DNA from: Chitinophagaceae bacterium
GTDB lineage: Bacteria; Bacteroidota; Bacteroidia; Chitinophagales; Chitinophagaceae
Length of the DNA: 64,000 nt
Direction: 5' to 3'
Assembly (NCBI GenBank): GCA_947504605.1
Contig: CANNJE010000002.1
Location: 24,218-88,217 of the forward strand
Both the position numbers and the translations under genes were made by a program. Below are positions 39,613 to 49,162 of this stretch, piece after piece (position 1 is the stretch's first letter; each line of letters opens with the position of its first letter). The notes under the pieces are model-generated. The model had not been told where the DNA came from. It saw nothing but the letters and a program-made list of their open reading frames with translations, and did no database searches.

Positions 39613-41472
39613 CTATACATGTTCTGGTTGTAATGACCAATGTTCCGGAGAACGCCATAAAGCACTTAGCAGTAACTCTCTCATAAAATAAAATTCTTTT
39701 GGAAGTTTATCATACAGTTTAGCAAACAACTCTTCATGAGACAACAATTCCTGTTTCCATGGCTCACGGTCTATGGTGGTTATTTTTGCAAAATCTTCTT
39801 CAGTAAAATTTTCTATCCCTGTCCAATCCATATCCTCGTAACGAGGCATCCATCCAATAGGAGATTCAACCGCACTTGCTCCGCCATGAACCCTTTGAAC
39901 GATCCATTTCAATACCCTCATATTTTCTCCAAAGCCAGGCCACAGAAACTTACCGTTTTCATCTTTTCTAAACCAGTTTACACTAAATACACGTGGGGGA
40001 TTAGGAAGATCGCGGCCAAATTGTAACCAATGGTTTACATAATCGCCCATATTATATCCCATAAAAGGCAACATTGCAAAAGGATCACGTCTTACTTTTC
40101 CTACTTCACCGAATGCGGCAGCGGTGGTTTCGCTACCCATCGTTGCGGCGGTATAAACACCAAAGTTCCAGTTAAATGATTGGCAAACCAATGGTACTGC
40201 TGCGCTTCTTCTGCCTCCAAAAATAAAGGCAGCAATAGGAACTCCATTTGCATTATTCCATTCGCTGTCTATTGCAGGGTTTTGGTATGCTGGGGCAGTA
40301 AATCTGCTATTGGGATGTGCTGCCGGGGCACCGGTTGTAGAATCATAAGGTTTTCCATGCCAGTCAATCAATCCTTCGGGGATTTCTTTGGTCATCCCTT
40401 CCCACCAAACATCACCATCTTTAGTAACCGCAACATTGGTAAAAATAGTATTGGCCTTGATACTTTCCATTGCATTAGGATTGGTTTGATAGTTAGTTCC
40501 GGGTGCAACACCAAAATAACCAGCTTCAGGGTTGATAGCATATAAACTGCCATCTTCTCCTTTATGAATCCAAGCAATATCATCTCCCACAGTTGTAACT
40601 TTCCAGTCTTCCAAACCTTTGGCAGGAATCATCATAGAAAAGTTGGTTTTTCCACATGCGCTTGGGAAAGCCGCCGCGATATATGTTTTTTCTTTTTGTG
40701 GAGATTCTACCCCCAAAATAAGCATATGTTCTGCAAGCCAGCCCTCCTCTCTTCCCATTACAGACGCAATACGAAGTGCAAAACATTTTTTTCCCATTAA
40801 GGCGTTTCCGCCATAACCGCTACCATAAGATATAATCAACCTTTCTTCGGGAAAATGGGAAATATATTTTGTTGTAGGATTATTAGGCCATTTAGAATCT
40901 TTTTCAGATGGATTAATGGGCGCCCCCACTGTATGTAAACATTTTACATACTCGTTCCTTTTGAGGTAAGGATAAATAGATTCGCCCATTCGTGTCATGA
41001 TATACATATTCACCACCACATATTCTGAATCTGTTAACTGAACACCATACCTGGAAAAGGGTGATCCTATTGGCCCCATACAGAATGGAATTACATATAG
41101 TGTTCTCCCTGTCATTGAATCGTTCATTAACTCATTCAATTTTTGTTTCATTGAATTTGGATCCATCCAGTTATTTGTAGGACCGGCATCTTCTTTTCTA
41201 CGACTGCAAATAAAAGTTTTGTCTTCTACTCTTGCTACATCACTTGGATCAGAAAAACAAGCAAAACTATTAGGACGTTTTTCCTGATTTAATTTTAAAA
41301 AAGTTCCCTTTTTAACCAATAATTCGCAAAGGTTATCATACTCCTGCTTCGTTCCATCACACCAATGAATATTGGTTGCATTACATTGATTAGCTATAGC
41401 GTTTACCCACCCCTCTAACTCTGATTTTACAGGAGAAGATTCATAAAAAGGAAATTTACTTTTGTGACTCAT
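39613..41472 (-). CDS. pckG: Phosphoenolpyruvate carboxykinase (GTP)
   Basis: [13 protein letters not shown] (kinase-1a P-loop), [38 protein letters not shown]. Confidence 0.96.
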   Translation of the reverse strand: MSHKSKFPFYESSPVKSELEGWVNAIANQCNATNIHWCDGTKQEYDNLCELLVKKGTFLKLNQEKRPNSFACFSDPSDVARVEDKTFICSRRKEDAGPTNNWMDPNSMKQKLNELMNDSMTGRTLYVIPFCMGPIGSPFSRYGVQLTDSEYVVVNMYIMTRMGESIYPYLKRNEYVKCLHTVGAPINPSEKDSKWPNNPTTKYISHFPEERLIISYGSGYGGNALMGKKCFALRIASVMGREEGWLAEHMLILGVESPQKEKTYIAAAFPSACGKTNFSMMIPAKGLEDWKVTTVGDDIAWIHKGEDGSLYAINPEAGYFGVAPGTNYQTNPNAMESIKANTIFTNVAVTKDGDVWWEGMTKEIPEGLIDWHGKPYDSTTGAPAAHPNSRFTAPAYQNPAIDSEWNNANGVPIAAFIFGGRRSAAVPLVCQSFNWNFGVYTAATMGSETTAAAFGEVGKVRRDPFAMLPFMGYNMGDYVNHWLQFGRDLPNPPRVFSVNWFRKDENGKFLWPGFGENMRVLKWIVQRVHGGASAVESPIGWMPRYEDMDWTGIENFTEEDFAKITTIDREPWKQELLSHEELFAKLYDKLPKEFYFMRELLLSALWRSPEHWSLQPEHV

Positions 41473-41993
41473 TTTATAATTTTTAATAAATTAATTAGTT
41501 TTTGATTTTATTATACAAATTTTCATCATATTGAAATAATGAAACATGATAAAAGTCAGTTTTTTTTTGATTGGCATACATATTTGGTTAACCATAATTC
41601 TTGTAGTTTCAGTCTTTTTAACCGCCTAAGGCTTACTCAATTTATAGAACTTTTGCTTACCCACACCAAAACAACAAAGTAAATCCCGCAATCAATTATT
41701 CACATTTTTTCGTTTTTAAAACGAATATTTCATCTACACTAAAATAGTACAATCTTTATAGAAACTACCTTTTTATACATGAAAAAAAATCTTTCTGAAT
41801 TGATTGTTTCATTTTGCTTTAAATGTGAAGAAATTGACTTTAGTACAATGCCAAGCCAGTAGTGATTGAGCGGGCTATTGAGGAGGCTAGATTAGGGTTA
41901 TTAAGGAGATTGGGGTTCTAATTAATGAGTGTGAAGATTACTTGTTCCTCTATTCAGAATATTGGATTCTAAAAAGAGGGGATACTCTTAGTG

Positions 41994-42031
41994 TAAATAA
42001 AAAGGGCTGCAATTGCAGCCCTTTTTATTTA
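41994..42031. terminator. 38-bp perfect palindrome, probable terminator for the 42041-42514 gene
   Basis: taaataaaaagggctgcaattgcagccctttttattta is its own reverse complement; flanking T-run. Confidence 0.75.
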
Positions 42032-42040
42032 ATGTTTGTT

Positions 42041-42514
42041 TTAATTATTTCGGGTGTAATATCCATTATTGGAAGTTGTCCCCTTTCTTTGCTCCTGGCC
42101 AATATAGTTGTTTACTCTCTGACCATTGGCTCTGTAACTCACGGTAGAATTACCTCTAAATAAACCGCTTCTGCGAAATTTTGCAGACCAAATTCCACGA
42201 TCGGAAGTCCAGTTTATAAATTTAGCATTGGGATAGTCTCTGTTAAAAGCATCGCTAACTCTGCGTGGGAGATTTCCAAAATTTCGGTTGTCATACCTAT
42301 TTTTGTTCCGCTGGTTGTTCTGGTTTTGCCATTGCCCTTCATCGTTATCATTCCTTCGATCGTTTTCGTTTCGACATTCGCCATTTCGATCATTGTTGTA
42401 TTTTGTTTCGTGTTTTCCCTTTTTTCTTTTTTCGTTGTTATGGTCATCATTGTGTTGGGCCATGGTGCCTAAGCTAATGGCTGCTGCGAGAGATAATAGT
42501 AGTACTTTTTTCAT
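42041..42514 (-). CDS. Secreted Asn/Arg/Lys-rich low-complexity protein with PepSY-like C-terminus
   Basis: Signal peptide MKKVLLLSLAAAISLGTMAQ; charged N-rich spacer; LPRRVSDAFNRDYPNAKFINWTSDRGIWSAKF resembles PepSY-like secreted proteins. Confidence 0.7.
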   Translation of the reverse strand: MKKVLLLSLAAAISLGTMAQHNDDHNNEKRKKGKHETKYNNDRNGECRNENDRRNDNDEGQWQNQNNQRNKNRYDNRNFGNLPRRVSDAFNRDYPNAKFINWTSDRGIWSAKFRRSGLFRGNSTVSYRANGQRVNNYIGQEQRKGTTSNNGYYTRNN

Positions 42515-42646
42515 GATGCTGTGATTTAGTTAACAACAATATTGTCAAAACCATGCCATCAAGAATTAAAATTTTCTTAAAGGAATCGAAACGGCCTTTT
42601 ATTGGCTATCTTTTAACGTTGCAAATGAGTAGACGGGGTGGGGTAA

Positions 42647-43075
42647 TTATTTTAATAACAACTTTGCAAACTTATTCAGTTCGTCTTTTTCAGACTGGTT
42701 CAACAAATCGTTTTTATCCATTTTCATTTTAAAAAAAAGCACCCTTTTGTGTCCGGGGTATTTTTGTAAGATGGCTTCGATTAAACCAAAACTGGTTTCA
42801 TCTTTTAATTCAGGAATAGCTATAATCGTGGGTTGTGACCTATGATTGGTATGTTTTTTTAAAATGATGGCTTCTAGTGTAGCTAATTTTCCGGGTGCAA
42901 CATCTGTGAATTTTGTTGCCTTACCAAGCAATCCCTCCAGTTGTTTTTTACTAAGTCCACCCCGCTCTTGGTATTGTTGCAAAAGGCTTATACAAAATAT
43001 ATCTTCTGGCCTTGCCTTTATTACGGCTTTTAGCAGATCGGAAATAATGTCAATATCTGGATTTATGCGGTTCAT
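42647..43075 (-). CDS. Hypothetical protein
   Basis: 142 aa ORF co-oriented with and 5 nt from the next gene. Confidence 0.65.
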   Translation of the reverse strand: MNRINPDIDIISDLLKAVIKARPEDIFCISLLQQYQERGGLSKKQLEGLLGKATKFTDVAPGKLATLEAIILKKHTNHRSQPTIIAIPELKDETSFGLIEAILQKYPGHKRVLFFKMKMDKNDLLNQSEKDELNKFAKLLLK

Positions 43076-43080
43076 GGTTT

Positions 43081-43476
43081 TTATTTTCCTAATTGGCCTT
43101 TGTAACGTGCAATGGCATTCTGAGCTTCAATTAACTTCAATTTAATAGTATGCAGCTCTGGTTGGGTTATCTGTAGTTGCGCCTCTGTTTCCTCATTGCT
43201 TTTTTGTAGTAAAAGGATGTCTTCGTCCTGTCTTTTAATATGCTGCTGGGCTTCCTGTAATTTTTTCATCAAGCCCATCTCAATTGCCTGTCTCAACTGA
43301 AAAAGCGTTGCATTCTCTTTTTTTAAGGTGTCTTTCATCAGTTTTTCACTTTCTAAAAACCCCTGAACACTTTTAAGTTCCTTTTTTAGCCTGCCGATAT
43401 TTACAATATGTATAACAAAGGCAATACTAAAGCCAATAACAAAACATACTGCGGCTATGATATATACTTGTGTCAA
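43081..43476 (-). CDS. N-terminal TM, coiled-coil hypothetical protein
   Basis: One TM segment then a Glu/Lys/Gln-rich heptad-like helix. Confidence 0.65.
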   Translation of the reverse strand: MTQVYIIAAVCFVIGFSIAFVIHIVNIGRLKKELKSVQGFLESEKLMKDTLKKENATLFQLRQAIEMGLMKKLQEAQQHIKRQDEDILLLQKSNEETEAQLQITQPELHTIKLKLIEAQNAIARYKGQLGK

Positions 43477-43614
43477 TTTAGATTTATTTAGGCTGCAAAA
43501 TATTTCATTTATAAAAGAAATACGGCATCTATTTTGCTTTTTTGCTTTTTTAAGGCTTTTTTATGCTTAACCAAAAAATGAGTAGGTTTGTCATTACAAA
43601 AAATCGATTGAATT

Positions 43615-45777
43615 ATGAAGAAGTTATTTGTTACGCTTGTACTTGCTGCAAGCCTCTTAAAAGCCCATGCTGATGAAGGGATGTGGCTGCCAATGCTGCT
43701 TGGTCAGCAGGTCTACAATGACATGGTAAAAAAAGGATTAAAACTTACCAAAGAACAATTGTATTCCATCAATAAATCATCTCTAAAAGACGCCATACTT
43801 ATTTTTGGTGGTGGTTGCACGGGAGAAATTGTAAGCAACCAAGGACTTATTTTTACAAATCATCATTGTGGATATGATGCCATTGCCAGTGCCAGCAGTG
43901 TGCAAAACAATTACCTAAGGGATGGTTTTTATGCTTACAATAAAGACCAGGAAATAAAATCAAGGCTAACTGTACAGTTTCTTGATAAAATCATTGATGT
44001 AACCAAAGAGGTTGAAGAAGGTTTAAAAGGGTTATCATGGGCAGACCGTGTAAAAAAATTACCCGAGGTTTATAAAAGTATTACTGATAAGGTTGCTGAT
44101 AAAGAAAATGGCAAAGCTGGAAGAATTTACAGCATGTTCAAAGACAATCAGTATATCATGTATGTATACCAAACTTACAGAGACATTAGACTGGTAGGTG
44201 CGCCTCCAGAAAGTGTTGGAAAATTTGGTGGTGATACAGACAACTGGGAATGGCCCCGTCATACTGGCGATTTTTCTATATTCAGGGTATATGCTACAAC
44301 AGATGGCAAACCGGCTGAGTATAGCAAAGAAAATGTTCCACTAAAACCCAAACATTTTTTACCTGTAAGCCTTAAGGGAGTTAAAGACGGCGATTATGCC
44401 ATGATTTATGGCTACCCCGGCGGAACCAACCGTTACGAAACCAGTTATGGTATTAAATTAAAAAATGAAGTAGATAATCCTGCACTGGTTGCATTAAGAG
44501 ATATGCGTTTAAAGTTTATGCATGAGCAAATGATCAAAGACCCTGCAGTAAAACTAAAGCTTGCCAGCAGCTATGCAGGTATTGCCAACTATTGGAAATT
44601 CTTTGAGGGCGAAACAAAACAACTGATCAAATTTAAAACCTACGAAGCGAAACAACAATACGAACAAAAGTTTGCAAGTTGGGCAAAAGGCAAAGGCGAT
44701 TATGAGCATATATTAAATGATTATGATAAGGCTTATGCCGCATGGACTCCATACAGCAAACACCGTCAATATCTTAGAGAAGGTATCCTTGGTTCTCCGT
44801 TGTCTGCTTTTTCTTCTTCATTAATGGGACTTGAAGCTACTATGGTTAAACAGGGTTCCAGCTCTGCTGATATTAAAAAAGCTGCTGACGCCGCAGATAA
44901 CCAACGCAAAGCTTTCCTTGAAGGCGAAGACCTGCCAAGCGATGTAAAAATATTGGCGGCTGTAGCACAAGCTTTTTACAACGATATTGATAAAAGTCAA
45001 CATCCGATTGGATTCTATGAAAAACTAAAGGCTGCATATGGTGATCTAAAAGACGAGGCTACTTATAAAAAATGGGCTGCCGATGTTTTTGCAAACAGTA
45101 TGGTTTTAAATGATACTAAATGGAGTGCTTTTATATCAAATCCTGACGCAAATTCACTTCAGGCAGATCCAGCATTTGATTTTGCAGCATCATTTGTAAA
45201 AAATTACAATACAAAATATGCTCCTTTATTCACAGAGTTTAATAATAAAAACAATGAGTTAGGCCGCAGTTATATGAAGGGTATTATGGAAATGAATCCT
45301 GCAGCAGTAAGTAAAATGTATCCTGATGCCAATTTTAGCATGAGGGTAAGTTTTGGTAATGTAAAAAGTTACAAACCTCGTGATGCTGTACAATATGATT
45401 ATATAACTACCAGCAAAGGAATTTTAGAAAAATACAAAGCAGGCGATTATGAATATGATCTTCCTGCAAATCAAATTGAATTATTAAAGAAAAAAGACTT
45501 TGGCCAATATGTAGATAAAAGCCGAAATGATCTTGTTATAGGTTTTATTACCACGAATGATATTACCGGAGGTAACAGTGGTAGCCCTGTTATAGATGGT
45601 AATGGTAATCTTATTGGCCTTGCTTTTGACGGCAACTATGAGGCGCTAAGCCACAAGATTGCTTTTGACAAAGATTTGAACCGCACCATTAATGTTGATA
45701 TCCGTTATGTATTATGGTGTATTGATAAATTGGGTGGTGCAAAAAATATCATCAACGAATTAAAACTAGTTCGGTAA
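43615..45777 (+). CDS. S46 family dipeptidyl-peptidase (DPP7/DPP11 type)
   Basis: DEGMWLP, GGGCTGEIVSNQGLIFTNHHCGYDAI, FGGDTDNWEWPRHTGDFSIFRVYA, TGGNSGSPVIDGNGNLIGLAFDGNYEA. Confidence 0.95.
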   Translation: MKKLFVTLVLAASLLKAHADEGMWLPMLLGQQVYNDMVKKGLKLTKEQLYSINKSSLKDAILIFGGGCTGEIVSNQGLIFTNHHCGYDAIASASSVQNNYLRDGFYAYNKDQEIKSRLTVQFLDKIIDVTKEVEEGLKGLSWADRVKKLPEVYKSITDKVADKENGKAGRIYSMFKDNQYIMYVYQTYRDIRLVGAPPESVGKFGGDTDNWEWPRHTGDFSIFRVYATTDGKPAEYSKENVPLKPKHFLPVSLKGVKDGDYAMIYGYPGGTNRYETSYGIKLKNEVDNPALVALRDMRLKFMHEQMIKDPAVKLKLASSYAGIANYWKFFEGETKQLIKFKTYEAKQQYEQKFASWAKGKGDYEHILNDYDKAYAAWTPYSKHRQYLREGILGSPLSAFSSSLMGLEATMVKQGSSSADIKKAADAADNQRKAFLEGEDLPSDVKILAAVAQAFYNDIDKSQHPIGFYEKLKAAYGDLKDEATYKKWAADVFANSMVLNDTKWSAFISNPDANSLQADPAFDFAASFVKNYNTKYAPLFTEFNNKNNELGRSYMKGIMEMNPAAVSKMYPDANFSMRVSFGNVKSYKPRDAVQYDYITTSKGILEKYKAGDYEYDLPANQIELLKKKDFGQYVDKSRNDLVIGFITTNDITGGNSGSPVIDGNGNLIGLAFDGNYEALSHKIAFDKDLNRTINVDIRYVLWCIDKLGGAKNIINELKLVR

Positions 45778-45798
45778 TTTATACAGGCTAATAAATAA

Positions 45799-45831
45799 AA
45801 AAACTTCCTGCCAAAAACAGGAAGTTTTTTT
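45799..45831 (+). terminator. Rho-independent terminator after the S46 peptidase
   Basis: aaacttcctg-ccaaaaa-caggaagttt followed by T-run. Confidence 0.8.
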
Positions 45832-45873
45832 ATTTAACTATTTAGTCTTTACCTTGATTTTCAAAAAAACTGT

Positions 45874-46389
45874 ATGGCCATTAATATTATAGAATTTAAA
45901 GCTCGTGTAATAGACCCTGAAAATATTGAACGAATATTGCAAACAAAAAAACCTGTTTTTGCTGGGCAAGACAGGCAAATTGATACTTATTTTAATGTTA
46001 GTGACGGTAGGTTAAAATTAAGGGAGGGTTCTATCGAAAGCGCACTTATTTGGTATGATAGGCCCAATGATGCAGGATGTAAACAATCGCAAGTTCTGCT
46101 GCACAAATATGAATCCAGTTCTGGACTCAAAGAAATTCTTATAAAACTACACGGAATAAAAGTTGTAGTTGATAAAAAGCGGCGTATATATTTTATAGAC
46201 AATGTAAAATTTCACTTTGATGAGGTAGAAGGTTTAGGAAAATTTATTGAAGTAGAAGCTATTGACAATAGTGGAGAATTGGGGCTTGGGAAAATTCAGG
46301 AACAATGTGATTTTTATGCTAACCTGTTTGAAATAAAGCCTTCGGAATATATTGCTGTATCGTATAGTGATTTATTATTAAAAAAATAA
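45874..46389 (+). CDS. CYTH / class IV adenylate cyclase-like protein
   Basis: IEFKARV...DTYFNVSDGRLKLREG...YFIDNVKFHFDEVEGLGKFIEVEAID. Confidence 0.8.
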   Translation: MAINIIEFKARVIDPENIERILQTKKPVFAGQDRQIDTYFNVSDGRLKLREGSIESALIWYDRPNDAGCKQSQVLLHKYESSSGLKEILIKLHGIKVVVDKKRRIYFIDNVKFHFDEVEGLGKFIEVEAIDNSGELGLGKIQEQCDFYANLFEIKPSEYIAVSYSDLLLKK

Positions 46390-46390
46390 A

Positions 46391-46936
46391 ATGCAAAACT
46401 CTTTTCCTGTACTACAAACAGAAAGACTCCTGCTGAGAGAAATTCTGCAAGAGGATATCCATGATATTTTCAAAGGGTTCTCTCACCCAGATGTAATCAA
46501 ATATTTTGGAATTTCCTTTCATACGCTCGAAGCCACGCAGGAACAAATGGACTGGTATGCCAATATGATAAAAAATGATACTGGTCGCTGCTGGGCAATC
46601 TGTTCTCTAGATAACAATATTTTTTATGGTGTATGCACTCTCAATTTCTGGAAAAAAGAACACAGGAAAGTAGAAACCGGGTATTGGATATTTCCGGAGT
46701 ATTGGGGAAAGGGAATTGTACCGGAAGCATTGAATAAAATTTTTGAATATGGATTTAATGAAATGGACTTACACCGTATTGCAGCTGAGGTAGAAGATAA
46801 TAATCCTGCAAGTATTGCAGTTTTAAAAAAATTGGGTTTTGTTTATGAGGGAACGCTGAAAGAATGCGAAATAAAGGAGGGTAGATTTATTAATCTCGAA
46901 ATATATGCGCTACTTAAAAAAGATAAAAACGTTTAA
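46391..46936 (+). CDS. GNAT family N-acetyltransferase (RimJ/RimL type)
   Basis: LQTERLLLREI, VETGYWIFPEYWGKGIVPEAL, HRIAAEVEDNNPASIAVLKKLGFVYEGTL. Confidence 0.92.
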   Translation: MQNSFPVLQTERLLLREILQEDIHDIFKGFSHPDVIKYFGISFHTLEATQEQMDWYANMIKNDTGRCWAICSLDNNIFYGVCTLNFWKKEHRKVETGYWIFPEYWGKGIVPEALNKIFEYGFNEMDLHRIAAEVEDNNPASIAVLKKLGFVYEGTLKECEIKEGRFINLEIYALLKKDKNV

Positions 46937-46965
46937 TATTTTTTTTCTAAGCCTTATTAATTGAA

Positions 46966-47001
46966 AAGCCTGGCATTTGGGTTTAGCAAAATGCCAGGCT
47001 T
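46966..47001. terminator. Bidirectional terminator between convergent genes
   Basis: aagcctggcattt ... aaatgccaggctt, 13-bp stem. Confidence 0.75.
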
Positions 47002-47027
47002 CTTTATTTATATTTTGATAATGCTGC

Positions 47028-47309
47028 TTAAATTGTTTTCTCTGAAATAAATACACCTGCTGCTGAAAAGTAGGCCTGCCAACGTTGGCTTCCAATAAAA
47101 AATTTAACCTTATAGGTATTGCCGTTTTCTAGTTCCCACTCAATTTGACCGGTAGCCGCAGGATACTTAGCGGTAAAAGCAGTCATTACTGCAGACGGCA
47201 CTTGCGAACTGTTAATACTTATACTGGTGCTAGAACTATTATCTTCCTTAGAACAGGTAGAGCTCATGGTTATAGTGCTCACCAAAAGAATAAACAATAA
47301 CTTTTTCAT
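47028..47309 (-). CDS. Small secreted PepSY-like lipoprotein
   Basis: Lipobox STITMSSTCSKED; VPSAVMTAFTAKYPAATGQIEWELENGNTYKVKF. Confidence 0.7.
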   Translation of the reverse strand: MKKLLFILLVSTITMSSTCSKEDNSSSTSISINSSQVPSAVMTAFTAKYPAATGQIEWELENGNTYKVKFFIGSQRWQAYFSAAGVFISEKTI

Positions 47310-47526
47310 GTTGAACTATTTTTTGTGTTTAATAAATTTTGAAAGCTAAGATAGTGACAATCTACAAAAAAATATACAAAATTGCTAAGATTGGATTATC
47401 GTGATCTAAAGAGGATTTTAAATTTTATTTGAAGCGTTTATAAATTCGTTTTGCGAATAACTGTTGTATTATTTCTACCCTTATTTTAAATTAAGATTTA
47501 TGTACCTTACAATAACAAATGAACAT

Positions 47527-48279
47527 ATGGAAACAAACAAAGAATTAAAACTGGCGGTATTGATAGATGCCGATAATGTTCCTTATTCAAATATTAAAGG
47601 TATGCTGGAAGAAATAGCAAGGTATGGCACCCCTACTTTTAAAAGAATTTATGGCGACTGGACCAAACCAACTTTAGGTGGATGGAAAACCGTTTTACTT
47701 GAAAACGCCATTACACCTGTGCAGCAATACAGTTATACAAGTGGGAAAAACTCTTCCGATTCTGCTCTGATTATAGATGCAATGGATATTTTATACACAG
47801 GTCAAATTGATGGTTTTTGTATCATTAGTAGCGACAGCGATTTTACCCGTTTGGCAACAAGGCTTAGAGAAGCTGGAAAAAAAGTATTTGGCATTGGAGA
47901 GAAAAAAACACCTTATGCTTTTATAGCGGCCTGCAATAAATTTATCTTTATCGAAATTTTACAGAAAGAAAATAAAGATGATATCCCCGAAAAAACAGGC
48001 CCTAAAAAAACAACTAAAAAACCCACAGAATCTGCGGGTCTAAATAAAACTTTAAGAAAACTAATCGTTAGCAGTATCAATGATCTTGCGGAAGAAGATG
48101 GATGGGTTTTTCTTAGTTCTTTGGGAAATCATATCATCAAAAAAGAACCTTCTTTTGATCCTCGTAATTATGGTTTCAAAAAACTTGTAGACATCATCAG
48201 AAATATTTCAGAAATAGCCATTGAAGAAAGGGCAAGCGGAAAAAACAGTATTGCGCATTTGTATGTGCGGGTAAAATAA
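47527..48279 (+). CDS. NYN (LabA/PIN-like) domain protein with C-terminal OST-HTH/LOTUS domain
   Basis: LAVLIDADNVPYSNIKGMLEEIARYG, IDAMDILYTGQIDGFCIISSDSDFTRLATRLREAGKKVFGIGE; C-term GWVFLSSLGNHIIKKEPSFDPRNYGFKKLVDII. Confidence 0.88.
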   Translation: METNKELKLAVLIDADNVPYSNIKGMLEEIARYGTPTFKRIYGDWTKPTLGGWKTVLLENAITPVQQYSYTSGKNSSDSALIIDAMDILYTGQIDGFCIISSDSDFTRLATRLREAGKKVFGIGEKKTPYAFIAACNKFIFIEILQKENKDDIPEKTGPKKTTKKPTESAGLNKTLRKLIVSSINDLAEEDGWVFLSSLGNHIIKKEPSFDPRNYGFKKLVDIIRNISEIAIEERASGKNSIAHLYVRVK

Positions 48280-48302
48280 GTTCCAATTAGAAAATAAAAA
48301 TA

Positions 48303-48602
48303 TTGCTACATTTTAAAAAATACATCGCTCCCTATTTTGAGCTTTTGGTTTGGACTACGGGATTAGTTTGGCTAGCCTGCATCAACCCGGCTGAAACAAA
48401 CCATTTTTCTTTATGTGTATTTAAATGGATTGGACTTCCTTTTTGTCCCGGTTGCGGTTTGGGACATTCGGTATCTTGGTTGTTTCGTGGAGAGCTGAAC
48501 CAATCTTTACAGGCACACCCGTTAGGAATTTTTGCTTTAGGTGTTTTACTTTACAGAATTTATACATTAATAAAAAACAGTTTTATTATCTTACCAACGT
48601 AA
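48303..48602 (+). CDS. DUF2752-like membrane protein (TTG start)
   Basis: FCPGCGLGHSVSWLFRGELNQSLQAHPLG is typical of DUF2752. Confidence 0.75.
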   Translation: MLHFKKYIAPYFELLVWTTGLVWLACINPAETNHFSLCVFKWIGLPFCPGCGLGHSVSWLFRGELNQSLQAHPLGIFALGVLLYRIYTLIKNSFIILPT

Positions 48603-48612
48603 AAATAATATT

Positions 48613-48999
48613 ATGCAAACAGCTGGCAATAACAGTGGTATCAATCCCACATTAATGAGTCAATTATATGATACGACTCCCGAAGAGCTTATACAAATAG
48701 ATATGGTTACCAAAAGTTTTTCCAACGAACAGTTGCAACAATTTATAATGATATACCGAACCAAAAGAAAAGATGAGCAAACGATTTTATTAACCTGCCT
48801 TTTGGGCCTTGTCTTTTTTTCGGGCATACATCGTTTTTTGATGGGGCAAATAGGAATGGGGATTCTTTATCTATTTACCGGTGGACTTTGTCTTATTGGT
48901 ACTATCGTTGATGCTATCAATCACAAAAAACTTACACTAGAGTTTAATCAAAAAATGATTGCAGAAACGTTGACAATGATGAATATGTTTAAAAGATAA
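48613..48999 (+). CDS. TM2 domain-containing protein
   Basis: GLVFFSGIHRFLMGQIGMGILYLFTGGLCLIGTIVDAI. Confidence 0.85.
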   Translation: MQTAGNNSGINPTLMSQLYDTTPEELIQIDMVTKSFSNEQLQQFIMIYRTKRKDEQTILLTCLLGLVFFSGIHRFLMGQIGMGILYLFTGGLCLIGTIVDAINHKKLTLEFNQKMIAETLTMMNMFKR

Positions 49000-49162
49000 T
49001 CAAAATAACAGCACACTCTATACAGTCTACTTTTCTAAGATATGGGTATAAAGCTCATATCTAAGATTTAAAGCCTATCTTCGCCCGAGTTCATTTATTC
49101 CGCGGCATTATCAGCCAGTATTATTCTCCGAAATATATGCTTAACCGCATACTCGTTTTTTA

